Numbered from the stretch's first letter, positions 8,286-18,483 are shown. The stretch is DNA of 64,000 nucleotides from Fusobacterium perfoetens ATCC 29250 (GCF_000622245.1 NZ_KK211416.1:62001-126000), one strand, 5' to 3'. Numbers and translations: made by a program. Notes: generated by a model not told the origin, from the letters alone.

Positions 8286-11200
8286 TGAAACCAATATTAT
8301 TAGAAATAGAAGGATTACAAAGTTTTAGAGAAAAACAAGAGATAAATTTTGAGAAACTTGGAGAAGCTGGAATATTTGGAATATTTGGAGAAACAGGAAG
8401 TGGAAAGTCAACTATTCTTGATGGAATTATTTTAGCTCTTTATGGAGAAGTTCCTAAATCTTCAACTTTTGCTAATAATCAAGGAGGAATTAGAAATCTT
8501 TTAAATACTTCTTCTGATAAAATGGAAATTTATTTTAAATTTGCTTTAGGAGAAGATATATTTGAAATTTCTAGAAAATACTATCTTGGAAAAACTAAAG
8601 GGGAGTTAGATTTAAAAACTAAAGAGATAATCTTAAAAAAGAATGGAGAGATTATTGCAGAAAAAGCTAATGCCTTTAAAGAAAAAATAGGAGAAGAATT
8701 TGGTTTAGGATTAGAAGATTTCACAAGAACTGTAGTTTTACCTCAAGGACAATTTAGTGAGTTTTTAAAATTAAAAGGTGAAGGAAAAAGAAAACTTCTT
8801 GAAAGAATTTTTAATATGGAAAAGTATGGAAAAGCTCTGCAAGAAAAAGCTAATGAAGAAAAGAAGTTTTGGGCTAAAGAAATAGAAAAATATGAAAATC
8901 AAAAACTTGGGTTTGGAGAAACTTCAAAAGAGGAGATTGAAAACCTAGAAACTAAACAAAATCAAGAAAAAGAACTGTTAAAAGATAAAGAAAATGAAAA
9001 AGAAAATTTTCTAAAAGATTATAAAGAAAAAGAGGAGTTAAAAAATCTTTTAGAGAAAAGTAAAAATTTAAAAAATGAAAAGGCATTTCTTGATTTAAAA
9101 AAAGATGAAATAGAATTAGATAAAAAATCTTTAAAAAGAAGTCAAGAGGCTTATGAAATACTAGAACATATTGAAATTTTTGAAAATATAAAAAATAAAA
9201 TAGAAATAAATAATAAAAAATTAGAAAAAATTTTAGATGAAAAAGCTCATTTTGAAGATAGAATAAAGAGTATAAATACAGATATAGAAAATGATTCTAT
9301 AAAATTAGATAATATTATAAAAGAGAAAGAAAGTATTGATTATAATAAAGATGAAGAAATAAAACTAGGTAGAATAATATTTTCTAAACAAAATCTTGTT
9401 GAAAAAGAAAATGATAAACTTAATAAGTTAAAAGATTTAGAAATTATTGAAAAAGAGATTAAAAGTATTAATTTAGAGTTAGAAAATAACAAAAATAAAG
9501 CTTTAGAGATAGAGAAAGAAAAATTAGAAATTCCTAAAATAGATGAGAGTATTTTAGAAAAAATTTTAGATGAGAAAAAAGAATTTAAGAATATAATTGA
9601 TAAATATAGAGAAAACTCTAAAAAGAAAGAAAATTACATTAAAGAAAAAGATGAGCTTTTAGAAAAAGAGTATTTAATTTCTACTAAGAAAAATCAAATA
9701 ATTGAAAAAATAGAGAAGTTAGAAAAAATAAAAATAGAAAATATAGCTCTACAACTTGCTATTAATTTAAAAGAGGGAGAACCTTGCCCTGTATGTGGTT
9801 CTACTTCTCACCCACATTTAATTTTTGAAACTGATAATTATAATGGAGATATAAATAAAGACTTAAAAAATTTTAATAAAGAAAGAGAAGAGTATATAAA
9901 TGAAGAGGGAAAAATAAAAGGAAAAATTGACACTATTACAAGAAATATAGAGGAATTAACTATTTATTTTAAAGAGAAATTAGTTGATGAAAATCTTGTA
10001 TTAGAATTAGAAAATAAGATTCAAGAATTAGATAACATCTATTTAAAAGAAAAACAAAAAATTGATGAAATAAATAATAAAAAATTATCTATTGAAAAAG
10101 AGGAAATTTTAATCAATAATACTGTTAAAAATTTAGAAGATAAAAATTTAGAAAAAGAGAAAAATCTAAAAAAAATAAAAAATGAAATCGATAGTTTAGA
10201 GAAGAAAATAGAGGATATTAAAAATTCTATCTTTTTAGAGGGAGAGGTATATATAGATAATTCTATAGAAAATCTTGAGATTAGAAAAAAAATATTAGAA
10301 GAAAATGGAAAGAAAATAGACGATTTATTAAAAATAGAAAAAACTTTTGAAAAAAATATAACTTTTTTAAAAAGTAATCTTGAAAAATTAAAAAAAGAGT
10401 TTGATGAAGTTTTGTTAGATGAAAAGGCTATAACTACAGAAAATTCTATATTTAATAAAGATAAAATAGAGAAAGGAAATATAATAAATTCCCTCTCTGA
10501 TAAATATAACTTTAAAAATAACGAGGAAGTTAAAGAAAGTTTTTTAGGAAAAGCTAAAGAAGAAAGTTTAAAAGAGGAGATTGAGGAGTATTCTAATAAC
10601 TATCAAAGAATTATAACTCTTTTATTAGAAAATGAAACTCTTATAAAAGGAAGAGATTTAAGTGAAGAAGAATGGGAAAAATTAAAATTAAAAGGAAGTG
10701 AAATTGAGGCTACTTTAAATAATTTAATAGTATCTATATCATCACTAGAAAGAGATATAAAAGAAAAAAAATTATTGTTAGAACAATTAGAAAAAATAGG
10801 GAAAGAGATTTTTAAAGCTCAGAAAAATTTTGATATAGCTGAAGATTTATATAAAAAATTAAAATCTGGAGATTTTATAAAATTTTTAACTACAAAGAGA
10901 TTGAAAACAATAGTAGCCAATGCTTCTGAAAGATTAAATAGAATAAGTAATGGAAGATATCAATTAGAGTCTGATAAAGAGTGTGATTTTTTTGTTGTAG
11001 ATATATTTAATAATGGGGACAGAAGAAGGACAGGAACTTTATCAGGTGGTGAAACTTTCATAGTTTCTCTTTGTCTTGCACTTGCTCTTTCAAAACAATT
11101 ACAACTTAAAGGCAGAGTTCCATTGGAATTTTTCTTTCTTGATGAAGGATTTGGAAGTCTTGACTCTAAACTTTTAGATAAAGTTATAGATTCTATTGAA

Positions 11201-11332
11201 AATATAAAAAATGAAGAAAAGCTTACAATAGGGGTTATTAGTCATTTAGAAGATTTGAAAGTAAGAATTATAAAAAGATTAGAGGTTGAAAAAGCAACTT
11301 CTGAAAGAGGTAGTAGAATAAAATTAATTTAA
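8285..11332 (+). CDS. sbcC: Exonuclease SbcC (Rad50-type SMC ATPase)
   Basis: 1015 residues with SMC architecture. The N-terminal Walker A is FGETGSGKSTILDGI (about residues 36-50), followed by the Q-loop LPQGQFSEFL. Two long coiled-coil arms flank a zinc hook CPVC at residues 501-504. The C-terminal signature is LSGGETFIVSLCLALAL and the Walker B is FFLDEGFGSLD. It is the ATPase partner of SbcD. The arms are extremely Lys/Glu/Asn/Ile rich, as expected in an AT-rich genome. The start overlaps the sbcD stop by one base. Confidence 0.95.
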   Translation: MKPILLEIEGLQSFREKQEINFEKLGEAGIFGIFGETGSGKSTILDGIILALYGEVPKSSTFANNQGGIRNLLNTSSDKMEIYFKFALGEDIFEISRKYYLGKTKGELDLKTKEIILKKNGEIIAEKANAFKEKIGEEFGLGLEDFTRTVVLPQGQFSEFLKLKGEGKRKLLERIFNMEKYGKALQEKANEEKKFWAKEIEKYENQKLGFGETSKEEIENLETKQNQEKELLKDKENEKENFLKDYKEKEELKNLLEKSKNLKNEKAFLDLKKDEIELDKKSLKRSQEAYEILEHIEIFENIKNKIEINNKKLEKILDEKAHFEDRIKSINTDIENDSIKLDNIIKEKESIDYNKDEEIKLGRIIFSKQNLVEKENDKLNKLKDLEIIEKEIKSINLELENNKNKALEIEKEKLEIPKIDESILEKILDEKKEFKNIIDKYRENSKKKENYIKEKDELLEKEYLISTKKNQIIEKIEKLEKIKIENIALQLAINLKEGEPCPVCGSTSHPHLIFETDNYNGDINKDLKNFNKEREEYINEEGKIKGKIDTITRNIEELTIYFKEKLVDENLVLELENKIQELDNIYLKEKQKIDEINNKKLSIEKEEILINNTVKNLEDKNLEKEKNLKKIKNEIDSLEKKIEDIKNSIFLEGEVYIDNSIENLEIRKKILEENGKKIDDLLKIEKTFEKNITFLKSNLEKLKKEFDEVLLDEKAITTENSIFNKDKIEKGNIINSLSDKYNFKNNEEVKESFLGKAKEESLKEEIEEYSNNYQRIITLLLENETLIKGRDLSEEEWEKLKLKGSEIEATLNNLIVSISSLERDIKEKKLLLEQLEKIGKEIFKAQKNFDIAEDLYKKLKSGDFIKFLTTKRLKTIVANASERLNRISNGRYQLESDKECDFFVVDIFNNGDRRRTGTLSGGETFIVSLCLALALSKQLQLKGRVPLEFFFLDEGFGSLDSKLLDKVIDSIENIKNEEKLTIGVISHLEDLKVRIIKRLEVEKATSERGSRIKLI

Positions 11333-11427
11333 AAAAATATTACTAGAAAATTGTTTTTATGTTATAATATATCATAAATTAATCAAAAAAATGTAAAAAA
11401 ATTATATTTTTTAGAAAGGTTGGTTTT

Positions 11428-13377
11428 ATGGACGGAGATAAATTAAAATTTTTACAATTATTATCTAAATCTTTTCCAACAATTGCAGCTACTACAAGTG
11501 AGATAATAAATTTAAAAGCTATTTTAAATCTTCCTAAAGGGACAGAACATTTTTTAACAGATATTCATGGAGAATACAGAGCTTTTAATCATGTACTTAG
11601 AAATGGTTCAGGAGTTATAAAAGATAAAATAGATGATATTTATGGAGATACTTTAGAGGAAAATTTAAAAAAACAACTTGCAACAGTTATTTATTATCCA
11701 GAAGAAAAAATAAATCTTATTCAAAAACAAACTGCTGATATGAAAGGGTGGTATAAAATTACTATTCTTAGATTAATTGAAGTTTGTAGAATAGTAAGCT
11801 CAAAATATACTGACTCTAAAGTTAGAAAAGCATTACCAAAAGATTTTGCTTATATTATTCAAGAATTGATTCATGAAAAATATTCTGATGACAAAAAAGA
11901 TTATGTAAGAAATATTATTGATACAATTATAGAACTTGATATTGCCAAGGAATTTATTGTGTCATTGTCTGGACTTATTCAAAGACTTACTATAGATGTT
12001 TTACATATTGTTGGGGATATTTATGACAGAGGACCTAAACCTCATCTTATAGTTGATAAACTTATGCAACATCACAATGTTGATATTCAATGGGGTAATC
12101 ATGATATGCTTTGGATGACAGCAGCAGCGGGACATAAATGTGCTATAGCCAATGTTGTAAGAATTAGTAGTAGATATTCAAATACAGATATTTTAGAAGA
12201 TGTTTATGGTATCAATATGTTACCACTAGCAAGATTTGCTATGTCAACTTATGCTGATGACCCATGTACAAACTTTTTACCAAAAGAATCAAAAGATTCA
12301 GATATTTCTTTAATGGCAAAAATCCATAAGGCTATTTCTATAATTCAATTTAAAATAGAAGGACAAACTATATTAAAAAATCCTAATTTTAATATGAATT
12401 CAAGACTTCTTTTAGATAAAATTGATTATAAACGTGGTATTTTAACAGTAGATGGAAAAGAATATCAATTAACAGATACTAATTTTCCTACAATAAATCC
12501 GAAAGACCCATATACTTTAACAGAAGAGGAAAATGAAATTCTTGAAAAGTTAAAACAAAGTTTTGTCCATAGTGAAAAATTACAAAAGCATACAAAGTTT
12601 CTTTTTTCTAAAGGAAGTATGTTTTTAAAATATAATTCAAATTTATTATTTCATGGTTGTATTCCTGTTGATAAAAATAAAGAATTTACCAAAATGGAGT
12701 TATTTGGAAAAATTTTTTCAGGAAAAGCTTATCTTGAGGAGCTAGATAGAATTTGTAGGGAAGGATATTTTAATAAAACTGACAGTCAAATGAAAGAAGC
12801 TTGTATGGATATGATGTGGTATCTATGGTGTGGTGAAAATTCTCCATTATTTGGAAAAGATGCTATGAAAACTTTTGAAAGATATTTTACAACAGATAAA
12901 GAACTACATAAAGAGAATAAAAATTATTACTATTCATTATATGAAGATAAAGAGTTTATTAATAAAATCTTTTTAGAATTTGGACTTGACCCAGAAAAAT
13001 CTCATATAATAAATGGACATATGCCTGTAAAAGAAAAAAGAGGAGAAAGTCCAATAAAAGCTGATAAAAAATTAATTGTAATAGATGGTGGATTCTCAAA
13101 GGCTTATCAAAAGGAAACAGGACTTGCTGGTTATACTTTAATATATAACTCTTATGGTTTAAAACTTGTATCTCATCAACCTTTTGAAGATGTTAATACT
13201 GCCATTGCAAACTGTATAGATATTCATTCATCTACTAGAATTATTAAGAGAGTATTAGAAAGAAAAAAAGTTAAAGATACAGATATTGGAGAAAATATAC
13301 AAAAACAAATTAATGATTTATATGAGTTATTAAATGCTTATAAAAGAGGTTATATAAAAACTAAGGAAGAAAAATAA
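11428..13377 (+). CDS. fbp: Fructose-1,6-bisphosphatase, class III
   Basis: 649 residues, the typical size of the Firmicutes-type (class III) enzyme, which is unrelated in sequence to E. coli Fbp. Calcineurin-like metal-site motifs are visible: TDIHGEYRAF (about residue 43), VGDIYDRGPKPH (about 196), QWGNHDMLWM (about 224) and INGHMPVK near the C-terminus. It dephosphorylates fructose-1,6-bisphosphate in gluconeogenesis. A TATAAT at 11363-11368 and AGAAAGG before the ATG suggest its own promoter; a very strong terminator follows. Confidence 0.95.
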   Translation: MDGDKLKFLQLLSKSFPTIAATTSEIINLKAILNLPKGTEHFLTDIHGEYRAFNHVLRNGSGVIKDKIDDIYGDTLEENLKKQLATVIYYPEEKINLIQKQTADMKGWYKITILRLIEVCRIVSSKYTDSKVRKALPKDFAYIIQELIHEKYSDDKKDYVRNIIDTIIELDIAKEFIVSLSGLIQRLTIDVLHIVGDIYDRGPKPHLIVDKLMQHHNVDIQWGNHDMLWMTAAAGHKCAIANVVRISSRYSNTDILEDVYGINMLPLARFAMSTYADDPCTNFLPKESKDSDISLMAKIHKAISIIQFKIEGQTILKNPNFNMNSRLLLDKIDYKRGILTVDGKEYQLTDTNFPTINPKDPYTLTEEENEILEKLKQSFVHSEKLQKHTKFLFSKGSMFLKYNSNLLFHGCIPVDKNKEFTKMELFGKIFSGKAYLEELDRICREGYFNKTDSQMKEACMDMMWYLWCGENSPLFGKDAMKTFERYFTTDKELHKENKNYYYSLYEDKEFINKIFLEFGLDPEKSHIINGHMPVKEKRGESPIKADKKLIVIDGGFSKAYQKETGLAGYTLIYNSYGLKLVSHQPFEDVNTAIANCIDIHSSTRIIKRVLERKKVKDTDIGENIQKQINDLYELLNAYKRGYIKTKEEK

Positions 13378-13380
13378 AAT

Positions 13381-13426
13381 AAAAGGAGTTACAAATTAAT
13401 TTTTAATTTGTAACTCCTTTTTTAGC
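13381..13426. terminator. Bidirectional terminator between fbp and abgT
   Basis: A perfect 19-base inverted repeat (13381-13399 and 13403-13421) with a three-base loop, A-rich on the left and T-rich on the right, serves both converging genes. A 16-base perfect palindrome (CTTAAAAGCTTTTAAG, 13427-13442) follows directly. Confidence 0.93.
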
Positions 13427-13455
13427 TCTTAAAAGCTTTTAAGGGTATATTTTGA

Positions 13456-15018
13456 CTAAAAACGTAAATAAACACCTGGACCAATTGGTAAATCTAATAG
13501 ATACCAAATTATCATTGCTATTACCAAAGTTATTAATATAGCTACAGAATATGGAATTGTTAAAGAGAAAACAGTTCCAAAACCTAATTTTTCTCCCTCT
13601 TTTAATTTTAACTTTCCTTCAGCCTCATAGTCAGCTAATAACCCTAAAACTACAGGAATAAGATTTTGTACAGGAGAAACAATATTAGTAGCTGAATCTC
13701 CTATTCTAAAAGCTAACTGAGCATAAGCAGGAGATATATTTAATAAGGCAAATGTTGGAACTACTATTTGAGATAATACTAACCATTTTGTAGAACCAGA
13801 AGTTAAAAATAAATTTAAGAATGAAGTCATTAATGTAACTATTAAAAGTAATATTAAAGGAGAAACATTTAATTCTTTAATAACATTAGAACAAGCAAAA
13901 GCTAAAATTTTTAAAGAATTTGATTTATTTAATAAATGTATAAAAATTGATGCAGGTAATAAAGTTACCATTAAAGGAATAGCTTGAGATAATCCTTTTT
14001 GTAGATATTTTGGAATATCTCTAGAAGATTTTATTTTTTTAGTACCTATTCCATATCCAATTCCTACAAATAAGAAAAGAAAAAATATAATCATTACTAT
14101 TGAGGATAATAGAGGTGATTTTGGTAAAAATCCTCCATTAGAATTTCTAAAAAATGCATTTTGAGGTATTGTTAAAATTCCCATAATTATAACAAATATT
14201 ATAAAACTATAAAAAGAATATTTTAACCCCCTTTCTTCATCTTCAGTTAATTTATATTCATTTAATTGAGAAGTAGAAAGTCCTTCATAATCTCCCTCAA
14301 CTTTCACTATAACTTTTTCTGTAACAAAAGTTATTACAAAAGTTAATAGTAAAGTAGCAGCAGCCATAAAATAATAATTACATAAAGGATTTACTGTAAT
14401 GTTATAACCTACAGAATGAGCTGCTTGTTCTGTGATACCAGCTAACAGAGCATCTGTTCCAGCAACAAAGAAATTTGCTGTAAATCCTCCAGAACAAGCT
14501 GCAAATCCAGCCATAATTCCTATTTTTGGATTTCTACCTAAAGCACTAAATAAAATTCCACCCATAGTTATAGCAAATATAGTTCCAGCATCAGACATAA
14601 TATTTGCATTTACTGCCATAAAAATAAAAACAGCAGTTATTATATTTTTAGGAGTTTTTAATAAATATTTTCTCATTAAAACATTGAAAAAACCTATATT
14701 ATCTACTACACCAATTGCCATCATCATTAAAACAACAATTTTTAATGATGGGAAATTAATAAATATAGTTGGTATACCACTTATCAAATCTCTTAAATTT
14801 TTATATGTTAAAAGATTATTAATATTAATAATATTTTCTGTTTGAGTTTTTATATCAAAATAACTAATACTTACACCAAATTTAGATAATATAAAAGATA
14901 AAAATAATGTTATTATTGAGAAAATCGTAAAAAGAATAAAGGGATGAGGTAATTTATTCCCTAAAGTTTCAACTAATTTTAAAAAATTAATTAAAAAACT
15001 TTTATTGTCTTTTTTCAT
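13456..15018 (-). CDS. abgT: AbgT-family transporter (p-aminobenzoyl-glutamate type)
   Basis: 520 residues, with about a dozen hydrophobic segments. The family core is visible: LPHPFILF near the N-terminus, NANIMSDAGTIFAITMGGILF, CSGGFTANFFVAGTDALLAGITE, and a C-terminal SGSTKWLVLSQIVVPTFALL and RIGDSATNIVSPV block. AbgT members import p-aminobenzoyl-glutamate or export sulfonamides. It is the last gene of an operon containing an M20 carboxypeptidase related to glutamate carboxypeptidases, which supports import of p-aminobenzoyl-glutamate or a similar N-acyl-glutamate. Substrate is inferred. Confidence 0.9.
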   Translation of the reverse strand: MKKDNKSFLINFLKLVETLGNKLPHPFILFTIFSIITLFLSFILSKFGVSISYFDIKTQTENIININNLLTYKNLRDLISGIPTIFINFPSLKIVVLMMMAIGVVDNIGFFNVLMRKYLLKTPKNIITAVFIFMAVNANIMSDAGTIFAITMGGILFSALGRNPKIGIMAGFAACSGGFTANFFVAGTDALLAGITEQAAHSVGYNITVNPLCNYYFMAAATLLLTFVITFVTEKVIVKVEGDYEGLSTSQLNEYKLTEDEERGLKYSFYSFIIFVIIMGILTIPQNAFFRNSNGGFLPKSPLLSSIVMIIFFLFLFVGIGYGIGTKKIKSSRDIPKYLQKGLSQAIPLMVTLLPASIFIHLLNKSNSLKILAFACSNVIKELNVSPLILLLIVTLMTSFLNLFLTSGSTKWLVLSQIVVPTFALLNISPAYAQLAFRIGDSATNIVSPVQNLIPVVLGLLADYEAEGKLKLKEGEKLGFGTVFSLTIPYSVAILITLVIAMIIWYLLDLPIGPGVYLRF

Positions 15019-15041
15019 AAATTTTCCCCTTTCAATAATTT

Positions 15042-15518
15042 TTATTTAAAGAATTCTAAAATAATTTTTGTTATAAACATAGATATAGCAGCATCTATTA
15101 AAGGAACTACTAATAAAATTTTATAATATTTTTTAGCAACTCCTGATACAAGAACTATTCTTGCATAGTGCCCTACTAAAGTTCCCATTAAAATTACAGC
15201 AGGATATAAAATAGTAGCTTGTTCTTGAGTAATAACTCCATTTTGAAATAACATTAATCCTGTAGCTGCCCCAGCTGCTTTAGCAAAGAAAGCGGCAATA
15301 ATAACTAAGGCTGCTTCTCCAGGAAGACCAAAAACTTTCATAATTGGATTTAAACCTATAGCTATAATATCCATTAATCCAGTTGTTTGTAAAAATACTA
15401 TTAAAGCATAAGCCAAAACCATAGCGGGAGCTATTTGTTCTAAAGCTATATTTAATCCCTTTTTAGCTCCTTTCATAAATATTTCTACTGAACTAGGAGA
15501 ATTTTTTATATTATCCAT
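15042..15518 (-). CDS. Nucleoside-recognition (gate) domain membrane protein, YjiG/SpmB-like
   Basis: 158 residues, four to five membrane segments, with PIMKVFGLPGEAALVIIAAFFAKAAGAATG, the hallmark of gate-domain proteins such as YjiG and SpmB. It starts three bases before the stop codon of its partner is passed (gap two bases), so the pair is translationally coupled. In E. coli yjiG and yjiH accompany the isoaspartyl dipeptidase iadA; here the pair follows an M20 peptidase, a similar arrangement. The transported compound is unknown. Confidence 0.82.
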   Translation of the reverse strand: MDNIKNSPSSVEIFMKGAKKGLNIALEQIAPAMVLAYALIVFLQTTGLMDIIAIGLNPIMKVFGLPGEAALVIIAAFFAKAAGAATGLMLFQNGVITQEQATILYPAVILMGTLVGHYARIVLVSGVAKKYYKILLVVPLIDAAISMFITKIILEFFK

Positions 15519-15520
15519 AA

Positions 15521-16144
15521 TTATTTCACCTCTTTATTTCTATTTTTATATATAATAAATCTAACTATATTTGCACCTATTATTTTCATTATAAATTGAA
15601 TTAATATAATACCTCCTAAAGGAAGTAAAGAAATTGATAAAAGTGGACCTCCAGCTGATATACTATTTGTTACAACTCCAGAAGCAGCATATTGATAAGC
15701 AACAAATATGGCTCTTTCTTCATCATTAATATAATTTTGGTCATAAAGTTCTTTTGTCATAACAGCACCTATATCAGAAGATGTAAATGAACTAACAAAT
15801 GCTAATCCAGTTACTCCAGGAATTCCCATTAATGGTTTTAATATAGGTTTAAAGAATTTTGCAGCAGCTTCAAGAGCTCCTAATTCTTGAGCTACAGCAA
15901 TTAATCCAGAAGATAACATTAATGAAGGAACTAAAGTAAGGGCTACTAGAAATCCTTGTCTAGTTCCTCCACCACCTTTTCCTGTAAAATCAACATTTTC
16001 ATAAATTTTTCCAAATTTTCCTAAAAGAAAACTAAAATCTAAAGCTTTTAAAGTTTCATGATTTTTTAATAAACCAGAAAACATAGCCATCAATATAAAT
16101 AAAGATACCCAACCAGTTATTGCTCTTTTTCTTTCTGCAGTCAT
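15521..16144 (-). CDS. Nucleoside-recognition (gate) domain membrane protein, YjiH/SpmA-like
   Basis: 207 residues with several membrane segments. It includes SLMLSSGLIAVAQELGALEAAAKFFKPILKPL and a Pro-Gly-rich GIPGVTGLAFVSSFTSSD gate motif. It is the longer partner of the YjiG-like protein, and the two probably form one complex in the inner membrane. AGGAGG precedes the ATG. It is 16 bases downstream of the M20 peptidase in the same operon. Confidence 0.82.
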   Translation of the reverse strand: MTAERKRAITGWVSLFILMAMFSGLLKNHETLKALDFSFLLGKFGKIYENVDFTGKGGGGTRQGFLVALTLVPSLMLSSGLIAVAQELGALEAAAKFFKPILKPLMGIPGVTGLAFVSSFTSSDIGAVMTKELYDQNYINDEERAIFVAYQYAASGVVTNSISAGGPLLSISLLPLGGIILIQFIMKIIGANIVRFIIYKNRNKEVK

Positions 16145-16160
16145 TTTTAAAACCTCCTAA

Positions 16161-17336
16161 TTAGAAACTTTCAGGTAAAGTTAAAATACTTTTTACAATT
16201 AATTTTGCTCTTTCAACTAAAGAATTTATTACAGCTCTTTCTCTTAAACTATGATTTTCATATCCTTTAACACCCATTCCACAAATTGTAGGAATTCCTA
16301 GAGCAACACTATAAGCTGCATCAGAACCTCCACCTAAGTAGCAAGAATAAGGAGTTCCAAATCCTAATTCTTCAGAGATATTTTTTACATGTTCAAATAA
16401 TTTATGATTTTTTTCATTTTCTTCCATTGGGTCAGAAAGAGAAAGTTGTTCAATAGTAGCTGTTGTTCCTGGTACAAAAGATGTTTCTGTCATTTCTTTT
16501 AAGAAAGCTTCTATTTTTTCTAAATCTTTTAATTTTCTAAATCTAACATTAACTGTTAATGTACACATTTCTGGAATAGTATTTCTACTAGTTCCACCTT
16601 CTACAACTCCTACATTATAGTGAATTCCATTATAATCATTTTCTTTTTCAATATTAATAGTTTTATATGCTCCTTCTCTTATAGCACTTATTCCTTTTTG
16701 TGGTTCATTTCCAGAGTGAGCAGCTCTTCCTTTTATTGTAATTTTGTAGTTTGTTGTTCCTTTTCTTCCTACTACTATTCTTCCATCAACAAATCCTGTT
16801 TCACAGTCCATAGCAGCTTTAAATCCTTTTAATTCATCTAGGAAGAATTTTTTTCCTTCTCCATTACTTAAACTATGTCCTACTTCTTCATCTCCAGAAA
16901 AAGCAAGCTTTACAACTTTATCATAACCTATATGATGTAAAGCTCTAGCTACAAGACTAGCTACTACTACTCCACCTTTACAATCTAAAACTCCTGGTCC
17001 ATAAATTATTCCTTCTTTTTCATCAATTTTAACAATTTCTTCTCCAAATAATCCTTTCTTATGAACAGTATCAAGGTGCCCTAAAAGAGCCATTTCTAAT
17101 TCAGTTGATTCTGTTGGATACCAAGCGGTTATACTATTTGCTCCTACTGAAAATTTATGAATTTTAGTAGTCATTCCAAATTTCTTTAAATTTTCATCTA
17201 AGAAAGCTATGGCATTATTTACTCCTTCAATATCTGCCGATTGACTTTCTTTTTTACATAAATCAATCCATAATTGTTTCATTTCACTTTCTTTTTCATC
17301 AATAAAATCAAAAGCCTTTTTTACATCGTATTTCAT
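16161..17336 (-). CDS. M20-family metallopeptidase, glutamate-carboxypeptidase-like
   Basis: A 391-residue M20 peptidase with all di-zinc ligands in order: GHLDTVH (His, Asp), GPGVLDCKGG (Asp), SGDEEVGHS (catalytic Glu pair), MDCETG (Glu) and YENHSLRER (His). The lid-domain segment GRAAHSGNEPQKGISAI is the family dimerisation block. Overall it resembles CPG2-type enzymes that remove C-terminal glutamate from folate-like or p-aminobenzoyl-glutamate substrates. Operon position before AbgT supports that reading, but another dipeptide or N-acyl amino acid is possible. AGGAGGGG precedes the ATG. The upstream regulator gene ends 21 bases away. Confidence 0.88.
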   Translation of the reverse strand: MKYDVKKAFDFIDEKESEMKQLWIDLCKKESQSADIEGVNNAIAFLDENLKKFGMTTKIHKFSVGANSITAWYPTESTELEMALLGHLDTVHKKGLFGEEIVKIDEKEGIIYGPGVLDCKGGVVVASLVARALHHIGYDKVVKLAFSGDEEVGHSLSNGEGKKFFLDELKGFKAAMDCETGFVDGRIVVGRKGTTNYKITIKGRAAHSGNEPQKGISAIREGAYKTINIEKENDYNGIHYNVGVVEGGTSRNTIPEMCTLTVNVRFRKLKDLEKIEAFLKEMTETSFVPGTTATIEQLSLSDPMEENEKNHKLFEHVKNISEELGFGTPYSCYLGGGSDAAYSVALGIPTICGMGVKGYENHSLRERAVINSLVERAKLIVKSILTLPESF

Positions 17337-17357
17337 AAAATACCCCTCCTAAGTTTT

Positions 17358-18329
17358 TTATTTTATATTAATTATTTTAATTAGTATCATTTTTTGTTCA
17401 AAGAATAAATTATCATTTTCAAATTTTAAATTCATTCCTAATTTTATATTATTAATTGCAAAACCTTTCATTATGTTATAAAGAATGTTTTCATCATCAG
17501 AATAATTAGATAAAGATATCCAATCTTTAAAATTACGTTTCTGTTTCCAAAGTTGTATTTCAGGATTGATAAAATTACTATCTTTTAATAATTTTTTTAA
17601 TGAATTTAAAGTAAAAAATTTATTATGAGAAAAATCTCTTATTTTATTAAGACTATCTTGTAATTCTGCTTCTTCTTTATTATCACTTGTTATAATATCT
17701 ATTATTATTAATTCACCAAAATTTTTTAAAACTCTCTTTATTTCCTTTAGAACTACATTTGGATTATTAAAATGGTGCATTGAAAGTCTTGTTACAATAG
17801 TATCAAAAGTATTATCTTCATATTTTAGATTATGAGCATCTCCTACCAAATAATTTATATTATTTATTTCTTTCTTATTACATGTTTTTTTTATTTTTTC
17901 AATCATAAAAGGGCTTATATCTAAAGCATCAACTATTTCAGCATACTTAGATAATTCTAAAGCTATTACCCCTACACCGCAAGCTAAATCTAAAACTCTT
18001 TTATGATTATATGGATAACCAATATTAACAATTTTTCGAATTTCTGTTTTATTATTTATAAATTCAAACTTATTGTAATCTTCGGCTTGTTTATTAAATG
18101 ATGATTTATTTTTTTCTAATGAAGTTTCAACTTTTTCAATATTTACACCTAAAGCATCAAATATTTTTTTCTCTGAGTCAAAACTTATTTTTGTCCCATT
18201 TTCATAACGATTTACAGTCTTAAAACTGACCCCTGATTTCTTAGCTAATTCAGTCTGAGTAAGTTTTTGTTCTTCTCTAATCTTTTTTATTATCTTATAA
18301 TATGGAATATCCTTAAAAACTTCATTCAT
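17358..18329 (-). CDS. XRE-type HTH domain fused to a class I SAM methyltransferase
   Basis: 323 residues. Residues about 12-65 are a lambda-repressor-like HTH (REEQKLTQTELAKKSGVS then TVNRYENG). Residues about 85-250 are a class I methyltransferase with motif I VLDLACGVGVIALELS, an acidic end of strand 2 (VDALDIS), GDAHNLKYEDNTFDTIVTRLSMHHF (motifs II-IV) and LIIIDI. It is the first gene of the operon containing the M20 peptidase, YjiH/YjiG-like pair and AbgT, and has a TTGACA promoter. It could be a regulator that senses SAM or a small methylatable ligand; this is inference. AGGAGAT precedes the ATG. Confidence 0.85.
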   Translation of the reverse strand: MNEVFKDIPYYKIIKKIREEQKLTQTELAKKSGVSFKTVNRYENGTKISFDSEKKIFDALGVNIEKVETSLEKNKSSFNKQAEDYNKFEFINNKTEIRKIVNIGYPYNHKRVLDLACGVGVIALELSKYAEIVDALDISPFMIEKIKKTCNKKEINNINYLVGDAHNLKYEDNTFDTIVTRLSMHHFNNPNVVLKEIKRVLKNFGELIIIDIITSDNKEEAELQDSLNKIRDFSHNKFFTLNSLKKLLKDSNFINPEIQLWKQKRNFKDWISLSNYSDDENILYNIMKGFAINNIKLGMNLKFENDNLFFEQKMILIKIINIK

Positions 18330-18357
18330 ATTTTATCTCCTGTTTTTATTAGTTATA

Positions 18358-18387
18358 ATGTTAAATTACTGTCATAAATTTTGTCAA
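18358..18387 (-). promoter_or_regulatory. Promoter of the HTH-methyltransferase operon
   Basis: On the minus strand TTGACA (18387-18382), an 18-base spacer and TAACAT (18363-18358). The -35 is embedded in a near-palindrome TTGTTGACAA, a possible autoregulatory site. Confidence 0.62.
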
Positions 18388-18483
18388 CAATATTTTTTAA
18401 AATAAGTTATTATAATATTTTATGATAATCTTAAGCAAATATAGTCCTATAACTGTCCTAATATTTTTTTACTAAAAATATAT

